A stretch of DNA of 64,000 nt, taken from Treponema sp. Lineage in GTDB: Bacteria; Spirochaetota; Spirochaetia; Treponematales; Breznakiellaceae. Of this stretch, positions 8,259-18,648 are shown one piece after another. Position 1 is the first letter of the stretch, and every line of letters begins with the position of its first letter. The DNA is taken from positions 62,001-126,000 of the forward strand of contig WRLF01000006.1 in assembly GCA_009777735.1 (NCBI GenBank), written 5' to 3'. The notes below the pieces were generated by a model. The model did no database searches and was not told the origin of the DNA. It saw only the letters and a program-made list of their open reading frames with translations. The position numbers and the translations under genes are program-made.

Positions 8259-9586
8259 AGTTACAAATATATTTAACTATAGTATTTTTTCCTGTGTTTT
8301 TTATTTCCTGTTTGGAACAAAACGATCCGCAGACAGTACGTCAGGTTAGGGGGGTAGCAGCACAATCAGGTGAAATATCCGATGAGGCAGGCGGCTTCGG
8401 TACGCTGTCTTACATTACAAAACTTGACATAACCGCTTCTCAGGAAGGCCTTGTCACAAGATTATTTTATCGCGAAGGGGATTTTGTCAGGCAGGGAGAA
8501 ACGGTAATTTTTCTGGAAAATCCCCATGTCATACTGGCGCTTGAACGGGCGGAAAATAATTATTCGCAGGCAAGAGCTGCCGTTGATCTTGCGCGTTCCC
8601 GGCTTTTGGAAGGAGAATTCCAGGCTGAAGCGCAGCTGCTTTCCATTGAAAAAACCGAAGCTGAACTGGATCGTTTTATAAAGCAATGGGAAGAAGACGA
8701 ACGGAGGCATCAAAATCAACAGATAATGTTTTCTGCAGGCGGGATTAACGAAGAAACCATTCGCGTGGGGAGGTTCAACCTGGAATCGGAATGGGATCAA
8801 ATACTCATCATGCAAAGGGAATTGGAAATACGCAAAATCGGGTGCAGGGATGCTGACCTTGTCGCTGCCGGAATACCCGTACCGCAAAATGAAAATGCAA
8901 AACGCCGGGCGCTTGTAGAATTAATGACAGCCGGCCTGCGTGCTGAATTGGGATCGGCAAATGCCGGATATGGCGCTGCGGATAAAGAATTACGGTCGGC
9001 CCGCATTGCCAGGGACGATTTGGTAATCAAAAGCCAGACTTCCGGAGTTATCGGTGCGCGGTATTTTGAAGAAGGCGAGCGGGTAAAATCCGGAGATAAA
9101 ATACTTACGCTTATGGATACTTCTTCGTTATACGCAATATTTCCGATGAGGGAAAAAGATGCGCTGCGTATCGAAAAAGGCATGGAAGCCAGAGTGCAGA
9201 TTGACGGCATTGGCGGCGGAAGGAACGGTACTGTTGATCTTGTATATCCACAGGCGGACAGCCAGAGCATGAGTTTTGTGGTGAGGGTTTTGATTGAAGG
9301 TGATCCCGGTGATCTTAAACCGGGAATGTTTTGCAGGGTACAGGTGATACTGGGACCGCCGCGCAGGGTTGTTTTTCTTCCCGCATCCGCGCTTGCCGCA
9401 AAACGGAATAACGAGGCAGAAATTTTTGTTATAAACGGTGACACCCTTTCCGGACGAAAAGTGATTTTAGGCCGGGTTCAGGGTGATCTATGGGAAATAA
9501 ATTCAGGGATAAGAGCCGGGGAAATTGCGGTATTGCGCCCTGATTCGGATATGCGGGAGGGAACTTTTGTATCACTTGCGGAATAA
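8255..9586 (+). CDS. Membrane-fusion (HlyD/AcrA-type) adaptor lipoprotein
   Basis: Periplasmic adaptor linking the RND pumps to the TolC-like duct. The signal peptide ends in FFISC (Cys19), so it is lipid-anchored like AcrA. It has the first lipoyl half (LVTRLFYREGDFVRQGETVIFLENPHV), a long antiparallel coiled-coil hairpin, the second lipoyl half (SQTSGVIGARYFEEGERVKSGDKILTL), a beta-barrel, and a membrane-proximal domain (VFLPASALAAKRNNEAEIFVINGD). The order is canonical. The length, 443 residues, is slightly above typical adaptors. It overlaps the TolC-like gene by 4 nt and the following lipoprotein gene by 20 nt. Confidence 0.88.
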   Translation: MKLQIYLTIVFFPVFFISCLEQNDPQTVRQVRGVAAQSGEISDEAGGFGTLSYITKLDITASQEGLVTRLFYREGDFVRQGETVIFLENPHVILALERAENNYSQARAAVDLARSRLLEGEFQAEAQLLSIEKTEAELDRFIKQWEEDERRHQNQQIMFSAGGINEETIRVGRFNLESEWDQILIMQRELEIRKIGCRDADLVAAGIPVPQNENAKRRALVELMTAGLRAELGSANAGYGAADKELRSARIARDDLVIKSQTSGVIGARYFEEGERVKSGDKILTLMDTSSLYAIFPMREKDALRIEKGMEARVQIDGIGGGRNGTVDLVYPQADSQSMSFVVRVLIEGDPGDLKPGMFCRVQVILGPPRRVVFLPASALAAKRNNEAEIFVINGDTLSGRKVILGRVQGDLWEINSGIRAGEIAVLRPDSDMREGTFVSLAE

Positions 9587-10994
9587 CATTTTCATAATCG
9601 CTTTTACTGTTTTACTCATGTCATGCGGATATATAGATCTGCGTACCGTTGATGTAACAATAACACCGAGTAAACAAGATACGATCCTTCCCGATGCGTA
9701 CAGCCCGTTATACGTCAGGTTCGGCGCGGAAATGATTAAAAAAGAAGCTGAAAACATTTTTTTTGTTACTTCCGGCACAGGAATGGTAGAAGGGGATCGT
9801 TCCTGGAACGGCAATACACTGGTTTTTGTTCCGGTTGCTCCCTGGAATGCCGGTACAAGATATACGCTTAGTCTTTCGGGAACGGTTAGATCGATTGATG
9901 GAAGGGAAATCCGTATTGATCGCCATATTGCTTTTTATGCTGTTAACAAATTCGCTCCTCCTTACATTGAGTGCCACAGTCCGGTTGACGGTGAATCGGT
10001 CAGAGTGACCGGCTTGAGTCTGGAAGTACGGTTTTCGCGGTCAATGGACAGATATTCCGTTGAATCTTCATTTAGTACCGAAGGTATGGGGGAAAAACGA
10101 TTTATTTGGTCGGATGATGATACCGTTCTCAGGCTTGTTCCCGACAGAAACCTTTCTCCCTGGACGGTATACCGCTGGACGCTGAAGGCAACGGCAAAAA
10201 GTATGGATGGTGTCCCGCTGGCAAAGGCGGTATCCGCAACTTTCTGCACCGACCTTGATCGCATAGTACCGGAGGTGAGCGGTGTGTATCCGGCGCTGCA
10301 ATCGGACGGCAGATGGATTCCGACCGGAGGCCGCCTGGAAGAAGATCTTGGGCCGGGACTTGGCATTGTTGTTGAGTTCAGCAAACCAATGGCGGATGAA
10401 GTTACCCGATCGCTGAGGTTTGATCCATCGCTTGCGGGCAGGACAGAAAAACTTTCCGAGAAGAGCATGGTTTTTATTCCCAGCCGTGATCCCGATCCTG
10501 AAATCAGTTACACTCTTATCATTTCCGGTGACGCGAAGGATACGGAAGGAATAAAAATCGGCAGCGATTACCGGAGGACATTTATTGCAGACATTCCCTT
10601 CCTTAAAATCCTGTCAATAAATGACTCAAATGGGATGAGCATAAATCCTCATGTCAATCAAGTCATGCCGGTTTTTATTAGCGAGGTTGACGGCGGCCTT
10701 GTGCGTTTTACCATCCATTTTTCACTGCCGTTTAACAATGAAGAAAAGCAAAAAACCGCGCTGGCAATTTCCCTTTTTCCGTTTTTTCCGGGCAGTCTTG
10801 ATCCAATAGCCCTGCGTTTTGTTTCATGGATTTCCGACGACATTCTCAGGATGGAATGGGAATGTCTGAAGCCGGGGTCTTCCGGACAGCCGCATTATTA
10901 CCGGCTTTCCATCCCCGGCGGCAGGAGCGGAATAGAAAGCGGGGGAATGTACCTTCAGGAAAATATAACCATTTTTATGGAGGCAACAAAATGA
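9567..10994 (+). CDS. Lipoprotein with Ig-like (Big_5/SbsA) domains
   Basis: A 475-residue lipoprotein starting from TTG at 9567. This start is chosen because GGAGG at 9556-9560 is 6 nt upstream and the product then has a clean signal peptide with lipobox LLMSC; an in-frame ATG at 9525 would bury the signal. It carries about three to four tandem beta-sandwich repeats recognisable as Big_5 domains (for example LYVRFGAEM...NTLVFVPVAPWNAGTRYTLSLS, and IVVEFSKPM...ISYTLIISGDAKDTEG). Such domains usually mediate surface or structural interactions. It lies inside the pump operon and overlaps the next gene by ATGA. Confidence 0.78.
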   Translation: MYHLRNNIFIIAFTVLLMSCGYIDLRTVDVTITPSKQDTILPDAYSPLYVRFGAEMIKKEAENIFFVTSGTGMVEGDRSWNGNTLVFVPVAPWNAGTRYTLSLSGTVRSIDGREIRIDRHIAFYAVNKFAPPYIECHSPVDGESVRVTGLSLEVRFSRSMDRYSVESSFSTEGMGEKRFIWSDDDTVLRLVPDRNLSPWTVYRWTLKATAKSMDGVPLAKAVSATFCTDLDRIVPEVSGVYPALQSDGRWIPTGGRLEEDLGPGLGIVVEFSKPMADEVTRSLRFDPSLAGRTEKLSEKSMVFIPSRDPDPEISYTLIISGDAKDTEGIKIGSDYRRTFIADIPFLKILSINDSNGMSINPHVNQVMPVFISEVDGGLVRFTIHFSLPFNNEEKQKTALAISLFPFFPGSLDPIALRFVSWISDDILRMEWECLKPGSSGQPHYYRLSIPGGRSGIESGGMYLQENITIFMEATK

Positions 10995-12535
10995 AAACGA
11001 TACATATCGTTTTTAGTAATTTATTATTTATTATTTGCTATTTGTTATTTGCTGCTTCAGCATGTGACATTTTGCGGAATTCGCCCTTTGAGGTGACAAA
11101 GTGGAGTCCCGGAGAAGGATACCATACAAATCCGGAATCGCTTAAAGTTTCCCTTTCTTTTTCGCATGATCCTGACCGTTCCAGTGTTGAAAAAAACTTT
11201 TCTTTTTCCGCGGAAGGCGAATCGGTGCCCGGACTTTTTCTCTGGAAAAATAAAACGCTGGATTATATACCGTATATTCCGCTGGAAATAAACAAGGATT
11301 ATTCTGTTACGGTTTTGGCAAATGCACAAAGTGCGAAAGGGTTGTCCATGGATTGGGAATTTGAAGGACGGTTTACCACACGATACGATTTATCCCGTCC
11401 CGGTATAGTCTCTTTTTGGCCGGAGACGGACGGGATAATGGACGAAAACCGCGGGAACTTTGTTATCAGGTTTTCAAGCCCTGTTTCCCTGATTTCACTG
11501 CGGAGCAATGCATCGTTCAGCCCGTCAGCATCCGGCGCCTGGCATCTTGAGGATGAGGGAAAGCTGGCTGTTTTTACACCTTTTGATCCGTGGGTACAGG
11601 GGAAACGGTTTGAATTGCAATTGTCCTCTTCGCTTACGGGTGTTAATGGTATGAGTTCAGGTAAAGATTTTTTTACTGTTTTTACCGTTGGCTTGAACCG
11701 GGAACAGCCGCATCTTAAAAGCGTATGGCGTATTACCGGTATCGGGGATCAAGCAGAACTTTTTGCACAGACATCCGGCATATTTTTTGAGAACACCGGC
11801 TGGGAAAAGGAGGACAAGCTGCGGCTTGTATTTTCTGTCCCGGTCGATTTACTCTCTGTAATTTCTGCGATTTCGGCAGAAAACGGGCCAACACCGGTTT
11901 TGGGAATGTTCCATGGTACCGGTTTTTCCGATGATATTGTTTTTCGTTTTGATAAAGCACCTGTTTTTGAAAGCCGTTTTTCGATAAATTTAAAAAGCGG
12001 CATCAAAGATTGGTACGGCAATGAAAGTGTTGATGAATATTTATTCAGAATATTTGCTAACGGGGAATTTTCAAAGCCGCCGTCGCTTGCAGGTATCAGG
12101 ATACCCATGTCACCAAATGGAACGCCTGAAGACAGCGGTGATTTTCGGTTAATGGCTTATGGGATTGATGATATTTTTGCCGATCTTCCCGTCGAAAGCA
12201 TACATTATCCGTATGGCAGCAGTACTGCGACATGGATTGAATGTTATTTTGAGAGTGCTCCGGGTGCATCAATCGATCTTTTTTCAATTATGGAATTATT
12301 TCGCGTAGAGACGAGTAATAATGTACTGCTCTTTTCTCCGGTAACTGTACGAAGCGATTCTTTTTCGATTTCCGAACCTCATGCATCCTGGGAACAATAT
12401 GTCAGGATAGAAATTGCGGGAAACATTACCAATACCCCGAATGCCGGTGTAGTTCATTTTCTTGTTAATCGGGGATTGAAGGATTCATTCAATAATATTA
12501 GTGAAAACCAATTTCGAATTTCACTGCTTAAATAA
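10991..12535 (+). CDS. Second Ig-like (Big_5) lipoprotein of the efflux operon
   Basis: A 514-residue paralogue of the preceding protein. The start at 10991 overlaps the upstream stop as ATGA and gives the signal peptide MKTIHIVFSNLLFIICYLLFAASAC; its core is encoded by simple tandem TTATTTGCTATTTG-like units (11,021-11,055). Two to four Big_5-like modules follow (VSLSFSHDPDRSSVEKNFSFSAEGE, FVIRFSSPVSLISL). Two Ig-like lipoproteins between adaptor and pump genes are not part of standard RND operons; they may be surface-exposed partners of the giant protein at the end of the operon. That role is inference from context. Confidence 0.75.
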   Translation: MKTIHIVFSNLLFIICYLLFAASACDILRNSPFEVTKWSPGEGYHTNPESLKVSLSFSHDPDRSSVEKNFSFSAEGESVPGLFLWKNKTLDYIPYIPLEINKDYSVTVLANAQSAKGLSMDWEFEGRFTTRYDLSRPGIVSFWPETDGIMDENRGNFVIRFSSPVSLISLRSNASFSPSASGAWHLEDEGKLAVFTPFDPWVQGKRFELQLSSSLTGVNGMSSGKDFFTVFTVGLNREQPHLKSVWRITGIGDQAELFAQTSGIFFENTGWEKEDKLRLVFSVPVDLLSVISAISAENGPTPVLGMFHGTGFSDDIVFRFDKAPVFESRFSINLKSGIKDWYGNESVDEYLFRIFANGEFSKPPSLAGIRIPMSPNGTPEDSGDFRLMAYGIDDIFADLPVESIHYPYGSSTATWIECYFESAPGASIDLFSIMELFRVETSNNVLLFSPVTVRSDSFSISEPHASWEQYVRIEIAGNITNTPNAGVVHFLVNRGLKDSFNNISENQFRISLLK

Positions 12536-12562
12536 TAATTCGGGAAAAACAGGAATCTGAAA

Positions 12563-15500
12563 ATGAAAGGAATAATAATATTTTTTGCCCGCCGTCCTGT
12601 CACTGTCATTATGATAATGGCGGCAATAATAATTGCGGCAATTTTTGCCTTTACTGTCTTACCTCTTAACCGCCTGCCGGAATTGTCAGTGCCTGTGGTG
12701 ACTGTAGAAACTGTCTATCCGGGCATGGCGGCGGCGGAAATTCGTGCGCTGGTGACCATTCCCGTGGAAGATGCTTTTTCATCGGTAAAGGGACTTGATC
12801 GAATTCAAAGCGTCTCTCGTGACGGCAGCTCTCTGGTCAAGTTGGATTTTCGCTGGGGTGTTGATTCAACGGTGGCTGCGGCTCTTGTCCGCGAGGCTGT
12901 TGACGCGGTATATCCGTCTCTCCCACAGGGGGTACGCAAGCCGTCAGTCAGCTCCGGTGACAGCGGCATGGAACCTCACGCCATTATTGCCGTTCAATCA
13001 TTATCCGGTGATGAAAGTTTTGCACGCAGGCTTGCCGATTACGACATCCGTTCCGGATTGCGGAGAATCGACGGTGTGGGATCTGTTCTGCTTGCCGGAG
13101 GTGTTTGTGATGAAGGGCATCTGCGTCTTGATGTTCACCGGCTTGCCGCTTTGGGTTTAAGCCCGCTTGAGTTTATCAATCTGCTGTCCGGAGAAGCCGT
13201 TGATATTCCGGCAGGGAATGCACGGGAAGGGCTCATGGAACTGGTTGTTGTTAGTTCCGGCAGACCGGACAGCATTGAAGAACTGGCAAGTTTTTCATTG
13301 CCTCTTCAAACAACTCAGGCCGGGCGAATTTCATCTTTGTTTATCAGCGATACCGGTACTATCGGAATTGAAGCAGGAAGAAAAAGCAGTATTTTTGTTT
13401 TTAACGGAGAGGAAACCGCAGCTCTGGAAATATACCGCCGCCCGGGATCTGACCCTGTCCGCCTTTCAAGAGATATACGAAAGGCGATCAAGGAAATGGA
13501 TTTACAGTTTTCGCATAACGCCCGAATTACATTGGTTAAAGATGCAGCTCCTGTGCTTGTGCAGAGTATGATTAGCCTTGGTATTTCTGCATTGTTAAGC
13601 GCTGCGGCTGTAATAATTGTCTTGCTGGCTTTTTTACGCAGACTCCGAACCAGTTTTCTTGCCGCCCTGTCCATTCCCCTGTCTGTTGCGGCGGGTATTT
13701 GTGTTCTGGCCGCGGCAGGAAAAACCCTTAACAGCATGAGCCTTGGCGGGCTTGCTTTGGGTATTGGAATAGTCTCTGATATCGCGGTAATTATGCTGGA
13801 TCTTTTAAGCCGTTGTTTTGAGAAATATTCGAAAAAACCTACACCCGAAGAAACAGGTGAAAGGGCGGTATTAATAACAGGATCAAGTATCGCTTCCACA
13901 CTGACAACAGCGGTTGTTTTTATCCCGGTTATTTTCCTTCCCGGTCCCCTTGGCAGTCTTTTTGGTGATACTGCAATTGCCCTGGTTTCATCTATTTTTG
14001 CAGGATGGCTTTATGCACAGTTCTGTATTCCTTCGCTGTACCGGTTTACGTTTTTTAACGGCATTAATAAAAATAAGAATAACTATTCGCTTGAGTCACG
14101 TTATAGAAAATCACTCGCGCCGGTTCTTCGCCGTCCCCGTAAATGGTTTGTAATCGCCGCAGCTGCAAGTGTTCTGGGCGGATTCCTTTTGTTTGCCCGG
14201 CCTGCCGCATTTGTCGGTTCAGATACGGCAGAGGAAATTGTGATTAGCGCTGAGTTTAATCCGGGGACGATTTTGGAAAACATAGGCGTATTCGGAGCGG
14301 TTCTTTCCGGAGAAATTGTTAAATTGCCGTATATAAAAGCTGCTTATGGCAGAGCAGGAGCGGAAGAAGCCGATATAAACCGCCGCTCAGATATGGATTA
14401 CCGGAAAGAGGAATTAGTAATCCGCTGTATTCCTCAAAAAGGCGTAAAAATCGAAAAAGCCCTTAATTCAATACGAAACACCGTACCGGAAATTATCCGT
14501 TTAGATGCGGCTTTGGAAACAAGGGCTTTTCCCAATGCAATTTCCGTATTTTTACCCGGTGACGGGACAGAAACCATTCTTGGGCTTTCATCGGTTTTAA
14601 CTTATGCTGTCAGGGGTAAAGATCGGGAAGAAGGGGTGGAACGGGCCGGAGTTATCAAAGAAAGGCTGAAGGAAAACGGTCTTGCCGGAACGGTACAGTA
14701 CAGACCCCGGTCTTTACGTCCGGAATTACGGTTATACCCAAACCGTGAGGCAGCAGCACATTTTGGCGTTTCAGCCGCTGATATGGCACATTACCTTTAT
14801 ATTGTAAACGAGGGTTTTGTTGCAGCCAGTCTGGAGACAGAAGGCCGGCCGCTTGACATAAGAGTGTCGGGAGATCGTGTTTCTTTTGAAAATATTCCCG
14901 TAAAAACCCGGCAGGGAACAACGGTATTTCTCGGATCGCTGGGACACATTGAACGGCGGGAAGCCGATGCGGTATTGCCCAGGCTGGATCGTTCTGATGT
15001 TGTTTTCATGGACATCCCGCAGGAAAAGCTGTGGGTACAAGCCGCACATAAATTGGCTTCTTCTTTTTCCTGGTTTTTTAAAGCGGATGAATCGGTGTTT
15101 GATCGCTACCGGAACGCACTTTTGATAAATATTCTCCTGGCGATTGTACTCATTTACATGACAATGAGTGCACAATTTGAATCCTTTCTTCTTCCGTTGG
15201 TGCTTATGCTGACCATTCCGTTTTCCATTGCCGGCGCCGGGCCTGTTTTGCTGGCGTTTAACGGCCGCCTTGACTCGGGAGCGGTATTGGGTTTGTGTGC
15301 GCTTTTTGGCCTTGTTGTTAACAATGGGCTTATTCTTTTTGAGATCAGTGAGGAACGTATTAACTGCGGTTACCGGCCTGCCCGGGCAGTGTACGGCGGC
15401 GCAGCGATTCGGCTGCGTCCGGTACTCATTACCGCATTTACTACAATTTTCGCGCTGCTCCCAATTGCGCTTAACCCATTGGGAAGCGCGCAAAAATCAA

Positions 15501-15604
15501 TGGCTGCCGCAATGCTTGGTGGGCTTATGGTTTCAACAGTCCTCAGCCTGTTCATTCTTCCTCCGGTTTTTATCCGGTTTTTTACATGGAGGGAAAGGCG
15601 TTGA
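12563..15604 (+). CDS. RND-family efflux transporter, subunit A
   Basis: Inner-membrane pump of 1,013 residues, the usual RND length, with twelve predicted membrane segments and two large periplasmic loops. The N-terminus FFARRPVTVIMIMAAI and porter motif VYPGMAAAEIRALVTIPVEDAF are typical. In TM4 the AcrB aspartate pair is reduced to one (D406 in GIGIVSDIAV), and TM10 has GLVVNNGLIL in place of the lysine motif, so its ion coupling may differ from AcrB. Together with the next gene it may form a heteromeric pump as in MdtBC. It starts 27 nt after the preceding stop. Confidence 0.88.
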   Translation: MKGIIIFFARRPVTVIMIMAAIIIAAIFAFTVLPLNRLPELSVPVVTVETVYPGMAAAEIRALVTIPVEDAFSSVKGLDRIQSVSRDGSSLVKLDFRWGVDSTVAAALVREAVDAVYPSLPQGVRKPSVSSGDSGMEPHAIIAVQSLSGDESFARRLADYDIRSGLRRIDGVGSVLLAGGVCDEGHLRLDVHRLAALGLSPLEFINLLSGEAVDIPAGNAREGLMELVVVSSGRPDSIEELASFSLPLQTTQAGRISSLFISDTGTIGIEAGRKSSIFVFNGEETAALEIYRRPGSDPVRLSRDIRKAIKEMDLQFSHNARITLVKDAAPVLVQSMISLGISALLSAAAVIIVLLAFLRRLRTSFLAALSIPLSVAAGICVLAAAGKTLNSMSLGGLALGIGIVSDIAVIMLDLLSRCFEKYSKKPTPEETGERAVLITGSSIASTLTTAVVFIPVIFLPGPLGSLFGDTAIALVSSIFAGWLYAQFCIPSLYRFTFFNGINKNKNNYSLESRYRKSLAPVLRRPRKWFVIAAAASVLGGFLLFARPAAFVGSDTAEEIVISAEFNPGTILENIGVFGAVLSGEIVKLPYIKAAYGRAGAEEADINRRSDMDYRKEELVIRCIPQKGVKIEKALNSIRNTVPEIIRLDAALETRAFPNAISVFLPGDGTETILGLSSVLTYAVRGKDREEGVERAGVIKERLKENGLAGTVQYRPRSLRPELRLYPNREAAAHFGVSAADMAHYLYIVNEGFVAASLETEGRPLDIRVSGDRVSFENIPVKTRQGTTVFLGSLGHIERREADAVLPRLDRSDVVFMDIPQEKLWVQAAHKLASSFSWFFKADESVFDRYRNALLINILLAIVLIYMTMSAQFESFLLPLVLMLTIPFSIAGAGPVLLAFNGRLDSGAVLGLCALFGLVVNNGLILFEISEERINCGYRPARAVYGGAAIRLRPVLITAFTTIFALLPIALNPLGSAQKSMAAAMLGGLMVSTVLSLFILPPVFIRFFTWRERR

Positions 15605-18600
15605 AAAAAAGTTTGTGGCTTGAACGCAGAAAGGCAAGTCTTTGCCTCATGACCGCGGTATGCATTATTTCATTGTTCGTAATTTTATCCTCCGGCAGAA
15701 ATGTGAAGCTAAACGAATCGGATTATTATTCTGTAACTATCAGGCATTACGGGCTTAATGCCGCAGAAATGGAAAGAACCGTTACCATTCCTCTGGAAGA
15801 TGCCATGTCGGAAATACCCGGTGTTATTAGCGTGCAAAGTTCCAGCGAAAACGGTATATCAAAAGTTTTAATTCATTTTAGCCGGAGAGTACGCAGCCGC
15901 GGCGGTTCCGGACACTACAGCGCCTTGCGTGAAGCGGCGCAGATGGTGTATGAATGCCTGCCTCAATCGGCGCAGCGCCCATTAATCCAAAGTGCCGACA
16001 GTTCCCGGATACCGGTCTGGTCAGCTGTTGTTACCGGTGATGACAGCGAAGGTTCATTTAATATCGAAAAAATATTAAAACCGAGGCTGGAGAGTCTTGA
16101 AGGGGTAGGTGAAGTGTTGATTTCGGGTATTGGAATACGCGAAGTTGTTGTCACTCTCGATCAGGAGAAAATTGCCTCAATGAGAATTGTCCCTTCATTA
16201 ATTGCTATGATTCTGGCAAAAAACGACATGCTTTTTTCCGGCGGGCTTTTGGTTCAGGGTGACCACGAATTTATTATTTCCGTTGATGGACGATACGGTT
16301 CAGGAGAATATGATGATATTTCTGCGCTGGGTGCTATGCCTGTTCTCATTGACAGCGGCACAGTAATTTCCCTTTCTGACATTGCGACAATTGTTGAACA
16401 GGAACGCAGACCGGATTCGTATTCCCGTATTAACGGAAAAGAAACAGTTGGTATTGCAATTATGGCAGGGTCAGGAGTCGATCTGAGGAGCTTGTCAGGA
16501 AAAATTAAAAATGAAATTAACGATCCTTCATTGCCTTTTACGTTTACTGTGCTGTCAGATCGCGGAGCCGAAGAAGCTGCTGCTCTTCGATCGGTATTCA
16601 GTGCTGTCATACAGGGCGCATTAATGGTAGCAATTGTCAGTTTTTTACTTAACAGGCGAAGGTCAAATGTACACCAGTCATTTGTCAACTATTCCGGTTT
16701 GTTTTGTGCGCTATCGGTACCTGTCGTATGTTTATTATCTGCCGCTGTACTTTCTGCTTATGGTTTACCTCTTAATCGCATTGTTCTTGCCGGAATTGCC
16801 GCCGGGATTGGCTCTGCTGTAGATTCGATTATCATTTGTTCCGCTAAACTTAAACATTGCAAAAGTCATGAAGAAGCCCGCACTTCACTGAAAACGCTTT
16901 GCAATCCCCTTGTCGCGGGGTCGGTTACTACAGTTGCTGTACTGCTTCCCATTATGGTAATGGACGCAGCGGGAAAGAATAACGCAGGCATTATTGCAAT
17001 GGCAATAGCCGCTGTTACCCTGATAGCTCTTTTGGTTAGCATTGGTCCTCTCCCTCCGCTGTTGCTGTGGGAATTAAATTCGGCGAAACGAAAGCAGGAA
17101 CAGAAATGCAGAATAAAAAATAAACCGGGAATATTCCGTAAGATACAACGGACTGTAAACAGGTTTCTTGCTGCTAATACCGGGTTTTGCATAAAATATC
17201 CCTTGATTATTGTAACGGCAGGATTGATCATTTTCGCTGCCGGATTAACCGCGTTATACGTCAGGGGAGCGGATTCCGGAGAATACACTTCCGGCAATTC
17301 GATTTATGCCCGTATTGAATTTGAAGGCGGTCTTTTGGCCGAAGAAACCGATTTGCTGCTTGCTGCGTTCGGCGAATCGCTGGTTTTACAACACGGTATT
17401 GTCAATGTCGAAACAGTGGCAAAAACAGGTTCGGGATCGGCGTTGATTGCATTTGATCCTCAAATAATCAATCCCGAAAAGGCAAGAAATAATGCCCGGC
17501 AATTTCCCATACCCGGAGCTTTTCTGTTTTTTCCCGAATCCACATCTAAAGAAAATCATTGGACAATTACCGTTTCCGGTGATGACAGTCAAAAATGCAG
17601 AGAGATCGCCGAAGAAACAGCCTTCAAACTTTCTGCTTCACCGCTCGTAATGGAAAGGGTATTGAATTTCAAACAGGGCAGCCCAAGGATTGATCTGGTT
17701 CCCGACAGGGAAAAACTTGCGTTATCGGGGATTTCGTTTGCCGGAATGGCGAATTCGGTAAGGCAGGCGGTTTTTGGTCCGGTTGTATACAAACGATTAT
17801 CGTCTGCGGGAGAAATTGATGTCCGTGTACGTATGGGCGGGAATGCCGGACAAATTATAAAAAAAGATCAAATTCCGGAGATTATCGTCATTCCTCAAAA
17901 TAGAGAAGACGGATATATGCCGGTTTTACACATTGATTCTGCATTTTCAATTATTGATGGCTATGAGCCATCGAGTATCAGGAGGGAAAATCGCCGTAGA
18001 ACCGCTTCCATTACGATCACAACGAAGGCTATGGATCCCCGTCGTGTAAAGGATCAGGTGTCGGCCATTCTCGATCGTATTGAGCTTCCTCCCGGTTATT
18101 CCATTGAGTTTGATCCAGAGGCGATACGGCAGGCACAGGCTCTTTCCGGAACAGTATTCTTTTTTTTTCTCGCATTGTTATTTTGCTTTATGGTTTTGGG
18201 TGCTGTAAACGAATCTTTTTTCATACCGCTTGTGATAATATTTTCGGTTCTGCCTTCATTGGCAATTCCTGCCTTAATTCTTTCGATTTCCGGCTTTCCG
18301 TTTAATACAGCTGCTGCCTGTGCTTTTATTGCTGTGAGTGGGATGTCAGTTAACGCATCTGTACTCTGTGCCGGAGGACTGCAAAATGCATCAAAACCCG
18401 GCAGTATTTACCGGTCATTGCGGCGCAATTTTCCGGCTCTTTTTGCAATGACCGCGACAACCATTGCCGGTACAATTCCCTTTCTTTTTCTTCGGGAAAG
18501 CGAAAACACACTGGTAAGAACAATTGCATTTGTTACAGCCCTTGGGGTTGGGTGCTCAACTATAAGTGCCGTAAGTATTGTTCCGGCATTAATGAATTTA

Positions 18601-18630
18601 TTTAATAAAAACCGCATGAGCGGAAAATAA
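15601..18630 (+). CDS. RND-family efflux transporter, subunit B
   Basis: Second RND pump, 1,009 residues from the TTG at 15601. That start overlaps the upstream stop as TTGA and has GGAGGG (15588-15593) 7 nt before it, which fits better than the ATG at 15586 that lies inside the ribosome site. Sequence is divergent from subunit A but aligned throughout: HYGLNAAEMERTVTIPLEDAM in the porter domain, TM4 with a single aspartate (AGIGSAVDSIII), and a C-terminal GVGCSTISAVSIVPALM. Being a distinct, lower-conservation copy next to a first RND subunit suggests a heterotrimer. Substrate unknown. Confidence 0.86.
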   Translation: MKKSLWLERRKASLCLMTAVCIISLFVILSSGRNVKLNESDYYSVTIRHYGLNAAEMERTVTIPLEDAMSEIPGVISVQSSSENGISKVLIHFSRRVRSRGGSGHYSALREAAQMVYECLPQSAQRPLIQSADSSRIPVWSAVVTGDDSEGSFNIEKILKPRLESLEGVGEVLISGIGIREVVVTLDQEKIASMRIVPSLIAMILAKNDMLFSGGLLVQGDHEFIISVDGRYGSGEYDDISALGAMPVLIDSGTVISLSDIATIVEQERRPDSYSRINGKETVGIAIMAGSGVDLRSLSGKIKNEINDPSLPFTFTVLSDRGAEEAAALRSVFSAVIQGALMVAIVSFLLNRRRSNVHQSFVNYSGLFCALSVPVVCLLSAAVLSAYGLPLNRIVLAGIAAGIGSAVDSIIICSAKLKHCKSHEEARTSLKTLCNPLVAGSVTTVAVLLPIMVMDAAGKNNAGIIAMAIAAVTLIALLVSIGPLPPLLLWELNSAKRKQEQKCRIKNKPGIFRKIQRTVNRFLAANTGFCIKYPLIIVTAGLIIFAAGLTALYVRGADSGEYTSGNSIYARIEFEGGLLAEETDLLLAAFGESLVLQHGIVNVETVAKTGSGSALIAFDPQIINPEKARNNARQFPIPGAFLFFPESTSKENHWTITVSGDDSQKCREIAEETAFKLSASPLVMERVLNFKQGSPRIDLVPDREKLALSGISFAGMANSVRQAVFGPVVYKRLSSAGEIDVRVRMGGNAGQIIKKDQIPEIIVIPQNREDGYMPVLHIDSAFSIIDGYEPSSIRRENRRRTASITITTKAMDPRRVKDQVSAILDRIELPPGYSIEFDPEAIRQAQALSGTVFFFFLALLFCFMVLGAVNESFFIPLVIIFSVLPSLAIPALILSISGFPFNTAAACAFIAVSGMSVNASVLCAGGLQNASKPGSIYRSLRRNFPALFAMTATTIAGTIPFLFLRESENTLVRTIAFVTALGVGCSTISAVSIVPALMNLFNKNRMSGK

Positions 18631-18648
18631 AATATTTAGGAGTATACT

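Noticed and set aside
14771..15493. Long antisense frame (240 codons) opposite the first RND gene
   Set aside because: It mirrors the codon pattern of the pump gene and has no start signal; a shadow frame.
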